A stretch of 64,000 bases of DNA from contig CALISI010000017.1 of assembly GCA_938041695.1 (NCBI GenBank), positions 9,497 to 73,496 of the forward strand, given 5' to 3'. The DNA is from an uncultured Actinomyces sp. (lineage in GTDB: Bacteria > Actinomycetota > Actinomycetes > Actinomycetales > Actinomycetaceae). The translations under genes and the position numbers were made by a program. The notes under the pieces were generated by a model. That model saw only the letters and a program-made list of their open reading frames with translations, was not told the origin of the DNA and did no database searches. Shown piece by piece: positions 60,736 through 64,000 of this stretch; position 1 is the first letter of the stretch; every line of letters starts with the position of its first letter.

Positions 60736-63666
60736 TCAGTATCCTCCCTCGGTCATCTTCTCTTCGATGACGCGTCCGCCGAGGATCTCCAGGACCGCTG
60801 CCAGGCCGATCGTCTGCGAGTTTTCGATGTTTTCGTCGTCGATGCTGGCGCTGTCGTCGTCGGCCGCGTGGGTGCGGGTCGAGACGATGGCAGCCTCGCG
60901 CTGGGCCTTCTCGCGCAGGGCAGCTTCGGCGGCGGCGCGTCCGGTCAGCGGACCATCGGACGCCTCTGTGGCGTCGCTCTGCGGTTCCGGGCCACCGAAG
61001 CCGGGCGCAGGATCCTGCGCCGGCTCGGCGGCGGCGGCCAGCCAGGCGGGGGCCTGCATCGGGATGCTCGGGGCGGCGCTGATCGGGATCACGTCGGCGG
61101 GCGCGGCGGACTCGGGCGGTGCCCACGAGTCGGCGCCATCGTCGAAGTTCACGGACGCGCCGCCGGAGATGACGACCGGGTCGCCCCAGCCGGTCGGGGT
61201 CGACGGGGTGTGCGCGGCGGGCTCGATGGGCGCGTCGTCGAAGACGGGGGATGAGGCCTGCTCGGGCTGCGCAGATACGCCCGCCGGCTCGTCGGTGGGC
61301 TCCGGATCGCCCGGGTAGCGGAAGACCGTGAATGAGTGCTTACGTGGAGCATCACCCCGGTTCGGGGACGAGGTCGGAGCACCCTCGGGCGCATCGGTGG
61401 AGGCGGCGGCGAGGGCTCGGGCCGCCCGCTCGGGCAGCGCGGGGCGCTCGGCGTCGGGCTGCGGGTCAGGCGCCTGAGAGGCCGACGTCGGCGCGGGAGC
61501 GACGGGCTCGCGCCGGATCGGCGTCACCGTCGCGGGTTCCGGCCAGCCGGCGTCCTCGGGTTCGGGTTCGGGAGCCGGTTCGGGTGCGCGCGCGGGCTCG
61601 GGCCAGCCGGTGCCAACCGGCTCGGGAGCAGGCGCGGGGGCCACCTGCGCGGCGGGTTCCTCGTAAGCGCGCGCGGGTGCCAGCGAGGCGGGCGCGGCCT
61701 CGGGCCATGGCTCGGGTTCGGGTGCCGCCTGCGCGGCGGCCTCATCAAAAGGGGGCGGCTCCGAGACCCAGCCTCCGGGCTGGGAGGGGCGCGTGGCGGG
61801 AGCGGAGTGAGAGGCCTGCGCGGACGGGCCGGTCGTCGCCGGGCCGCCCGAAGCCTGCCCGACCTGCGCGGACACGCGCACGGTCAGGCCGGTGACCTCG
61901 TTGATGGCCTTTTCGACGTCGGCCGCGCGCGGGCCGCGCGAGAAGGCGTTCACCATGGCCTCGACCGGGAAGAGGAGGATCACGTGGGAGCCATCGACGG
62001 CCCCCAGCTGCGCGTTGCCGCCGACCATGGACCACGTGACGCGGCTGATGGAGGACAGGCGCTCGACGACCTCGTTCCAGCGACCGCGCAGCATATCGGC
62101 GTTGCGGCCGGAGGCGGGGGCCTCGGCACGGGTGGTGGCATCCACACGCTGCGGCGCGGCCGGTTCAGGGCGCTGCTGAGCGGGCCGCTCGGCCTGCGCG
62201 GGCGCAGCCTCGCGGGCGGGCGCGCTTTCATGGGCGGCCTCGCGGCGCGGGGCCTCCTGTCGCGTATCCTGCGCGTGAGCAGAGCTCGACTCCGGGGTCG
62301 CGGGCTTCTGAGCGGACCAGTCGGGGCCACTCCCCCACGCGGGCATGCCCTGGGGGGCGGGGGCGGCAGACGATGCGGGCGCCTGAGGAGCGGGGGCCGA
62401 GGCCTCGGCGCGCTCCTGCTTCATTCGGGCCAGGGCCTCGCGCGCCTCGCGGGCGCCGAAACGACCCGCGGAGGCCTTGGACGAGGCGGAGGCCACCTCG
62501 CGCGGCGCTCCCCCACCGGCCATGCCGACCGTGCCCTGCACGGGCGCCTGGGCGGGCGCTGCGGCTGGGGCGGGCACGAGGATGCGTCCGACGAGGAGTT
62601 CGAGCTGCAGGCGGGGCGAGGTTGCGCCCGTCATGGCTCGCAGGGCCTCGTCGGTCAGGTCGGCGGCGCGGGACAGGCCGTGCGGGCCCCAGTTCTGCGC
62701 CTGGCGCTGCATACGCTCGAACTGGTCATGCGGGGTGTCCGCCAGGACGTCGCGCGCGCCGTCACCGGCGACCGCGATGATGAGGAGGTCGCGCAGACGC
62801 TGAAGCAGATCCTCGACGAAGCGGCGCGGGTCGTGGCCGGACTCGACCATGCGCTCGACGACGCGGAAGGCCGCCGCTCCATCACCGCCTGCGAGGGCGT
62901 CGACGGATTCATCCAGCAAGGCGGAGTCCGTGTAGCCAAGCAGCGCGACGGCCGTCTGGTAGGTGACCTGACCGTCGATTGCGCCGGCCATCAGCTGGTC
63001 GAGCACCGACAGGGTGTCTCGCACCGAGCCGCCGCCCGCGCGCATGACGAGGGTCAGGACGCCCTCGCCCACGCCGATGTGCTCCTCGGAACACAGGCCC
63101 GTCAGGTAGGGGCCGAGCACGTCCGGCGGCACGAGGCGGAACGGGTAGTGGTGGGTGCGCGAGCGGATCGTGCCGATCACGCGCTCGGGTTCCGTCGTCG
63201 CGAAGACGAACTTGACGTGCTCGGGCGGCTCCTCGACGAGCTTGAGCAGCGCATTGAAGCCCTGGTTCGTGACCATGTGGGCCTCGTCGATGATGAAGAT
63301 CTTGTAGCGGTCGCGCACCGGTGCAAAGGTGGCGCGCTCGCGCAGGTCACGGGCGTCGTCGACGCCGCCATGCGAGGCCGCGTCGATCTCAACGACGTCG
63401 AGCGAGCCGGGACCGCCGGTGGCCAGCTCACGGCAGGATTCGCACTGACCGCAGGGGTTGTCCGTGGGGCCCTGCACGCAGTTCAGGCAGCGCGCAAGGA
63501 TGCGCGCCGAGGTGGTCTTCCCGCATCCGCGCGGCCCGGAGAACAGATACGCGTGCGTCACGCGATTCGCGCGCAGCGCCGCCTTGAGCGGCTCCGTCAC
63601 GTGTTCCTGGCCGATCACCTGGTCAAAGGTGTCGGGGCGATACCGGCGATACAGAGCTGTGGTCAC
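60736..63666 (-). CDS. dnaX: DNA polymerase III subunit gamma/tau
   Basis: A 976-residue clamp-loader ATPase. The start is the GTG at 63666 (VTTALYRRYRPDTFDQVIGQEHV), the universal N terminus; the ribosome site TGGAGG is unusually close. Walker A is GPRGCGKTT, the zinc site lies in CLNCVQGPTDNPCGQCESC, DEAH is the Walker B box, and VKFVFATTEPERVIGTIRSR follows. Residues 380 to 976 are an extremely Ala/Pro/Glu-rich extension with tau-like segments (GRWNEVVERLSSISRVTWSMV). I see no clear slippery heptamer for frameshifting to gamma. recR follows. Confidence 0.95.
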   Translation of the reverse strand: MTTALYRRYRPDTFDQVIGQEHVTEPLKAALRANRVTHAYLFSGPRGCGKTTSARILARCLNCVQGPTDNPCGQCESCRELATGGPGSLDVVEIDAASHGGVDDARDLRERATFAPVRDRYKIFIIDEAHMVTNQGFNALLKLVEEPPEHVKFVFATTEPERVIGTIRSRTHHYPFRLVPPDVLGPYLTGLCSEEHIGVGEGVLTLVMRAGGGSVRDTLSVLDQLMAGAIDGQVTYQTAVALLGYTDSALLDESVDALAGGDGAAAFRVVERMVESGHDPRRFVEDLLQRLRDLLIIAVAGDGARDVLADTPHDQFERMQRQAQNWGPHGLSRAADLTDEALRAMTGATSPRLQLELLVGRILVPAPAAAPAQAPVQGTVGMAGGGAPREVASASSKASAGRFGAREAREALARMKQERAEASAPAPQAPASSAAPAPQGMPAWGSGPDWSAQKPATPESSSAHAQDTRQEAPRREAAHESAPAREAAPAQAERPAQQRPEPAAPQRVDATTRAEAPASGRNADMLRGRWNEVVERLSSISRVTWSMVGGNAQLGAVDGSHVILLFPVEAMVNAFSRGPRAADVEKAINEVTGLTVRVSAQVGQASGGPATTGPSAQASHSAPATRPSQPGGWVSEPPPFDEAAAQAAPEPEPWPEAAPASLAPARAYEEPAAQVAPAPAPEPVGTGWPEPARAPEPAPEPEPEDAGWPEPATVTPIRREPVAPAPTSASQAPDPQPDAERPALPERAARALAAASTDAPEGAPTSSPNRGDAPRKHSFTVFRYPGDPEPTDEPAGVSAQPEQASSPVFDDAPIEPAAHTPSTPTGWGDPVVISGGASVNFDDGADSWAPPESAAPADVIPISAAPSIPMQAPAWLAAAAEPAQDPAPGFGGPEPQSDATEASDGPLTGRAAAEAALREKAQREAAIVSTRTHAADDDSASIDDENIENSQTIGLAAVLEILGGRVIEEKMTEGGY

Positions 63667-63854
63667 CCCTCCAGGGTAGTGGGTGACGTCCTCGTTTGCG
63701 TACCGCCGCCCCCTCACGCTCACATGCGATCCACGGATCCAGTCGGCCTTACCCGTCGCCATCGCGTCACCAGCGCGACGCCGGGCAAGGAAAGATGACA
63801 CCAACAACGGCACCCAAACGCCCTCCTCGCAAACCCCCGACGCATACCGTTGAT

Positions 63855-63890
63855 TCATCACAGGTGAAGAACCGAGTCATCACACGTGAA
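63855..63890 (+). promoter_or_regulatory. Direct repeat pair upstream of a small ORF, operator-like
   Basis: TCATCACAGGTGAA at 63855-63868 and TCATCACACGTGAA at 63877-63890, one mismatch, start-to-start 22 bp, about two helical turns. Upstream of the ATG at 63903. Otherwise 63667-64000 shows no clear gene. Confidence 0.4.
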
Positions 63891-63902
63891 TGAGGTGCAA
63901 TC

Positions 63903-63980
63903 ATGAGAAGCATCAGTATCCGCCTCCTACGATGCATCGGCGCATCGGCGGCCACGATCGCCCTGTCCACCCTCCGGTAG
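63903..63980 (+). CDS. Possible small ORF or gene start with signal-like peptide
   Basis: A 25-residue frame beginning MRSISIRLLRCIGASAATIA with TGAGGTG six to ten bases upstream and a TAG at 63978-63980. It resembles a short signal sequence with basic start and hydrophobic core. It may be a leader peptide, a decayed secreted-protein gene, or chance. The window ends 20 bases later. Confidence 0.3.
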   Translation: MRSISIRLLRCIGASAATIALSTLR

Positions 63981-64000
63981 CGCTCGAGGACGTCGTCGGG

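Noticed and set aside
61336..63798. 820-codon plus-strand frame opposite dnaX
   Set aside because: Antisense to a conserved gene; Gly/Arg-rich, typical of a shadow.
63667..64000. SRP RNA (ffs), which often lies near dnaX in actinobacteria
   Set aside because: The conserved GGAAGGAAGCA-type core was not found in this stretch.

Overview
This is a GC-rich chromosomal window from an actinomycete. The gene content (DUF3073 beside purM/purF, MtrAB-like and TcrRS-like signalling style, dCTP deaminase of the mycobacterial type, DUF3618/holin pair, LAxTG wall-sorting remnant, aspartokinase with an internal beta-subunit start) and the general look point to Actinomycetaceae (Schaalia/Actinomyces). That placement is inference from gene families, not from a database match.

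Layout. 1-1260: end of a NUDIX gene, an unrecognised actinobacterial gene and tRNA-Lys. 1327-9405: a four-gene tandem array of ADP-ribosylglycohydrolase/PfkB-kinase fusion proteins in which only the first copy keeps the catalytic motifs. 9545-15810: Bcr/CflA-type MFS exporter, EamA exporter, MsrB, and a large MscS channel with a very long disordered tail. 15974-16275: tRNA-Glu, tRNA-Asp, tRNA-Phe and a terminator. 16314-17612: about 1.3 kb without an intact gene, holding palindromic and tandem repeats and the frameshifted end of a wall-anchored protein. 17613-23319: a type I-E CRISPR array of 94 repeats and 93 spacers, transcribed on the minus strand. 23338-32650: a complete minus-strand type I-E operon, cas3-cse1-cse2-cas7-cas5-cas6e-cas1-cas2, its cas2 end lying 18 bp from the array. 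32651-33044: the cas promoter and, upstream of it, a two-repeat mini-CRISPR whose 'spacer' matches the -35 region of that promoter. 33045-35694: a degenerate ABC ATPase, a holin-X-type membrane protein and a DUF3618 protein. 35929-46927: DUF3073, purM, purF, a membrane Fe-S oxidoreductase, molbindin, an unknown gene, dcd, two TM2 proteins and mutY. 47004-52755: a MacB-like ABC export system with its adaptor, a GNAT, thioredoxin, a TetR regulator and a NUDIX hydrolase. 53114-55060: tRNA-Gly followed by a small accessory islet with repeats. 55061-63666: asd, ask, a two-component system, recR and dnaX, all minus strand.

How parts work together. The CRISPR region contains everything needed for interference (Cas3 plus five Cascade subunits), crRNA processing (Cas6e) and adaptation (Cas1-Cas2). 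The most striking observation is a probable self-limiting circuit: two degenerate CRISPR repeats (32864-32891 and 32913-32936) flank a 21-nt guide that matches the DNA over the cas3 -35 hexamer for 14 positions, with mismatches only at guide positions 6 and 12, the two positions that Cascade flips out, and with an AAC in the PAM position that agrees with the C found at the start of about three quarters of the array spacers. This has the form of a CreR-type cas-regulating RNA.

Other items worth a second look are the pseudoenzyme array at 1327-9405, a small dispersed motif that recurs inside coding regions always in the same reading frame (DEAGA or, inverted, APASS), and covarying hairpin repeats shared by the two gene-poor regions.
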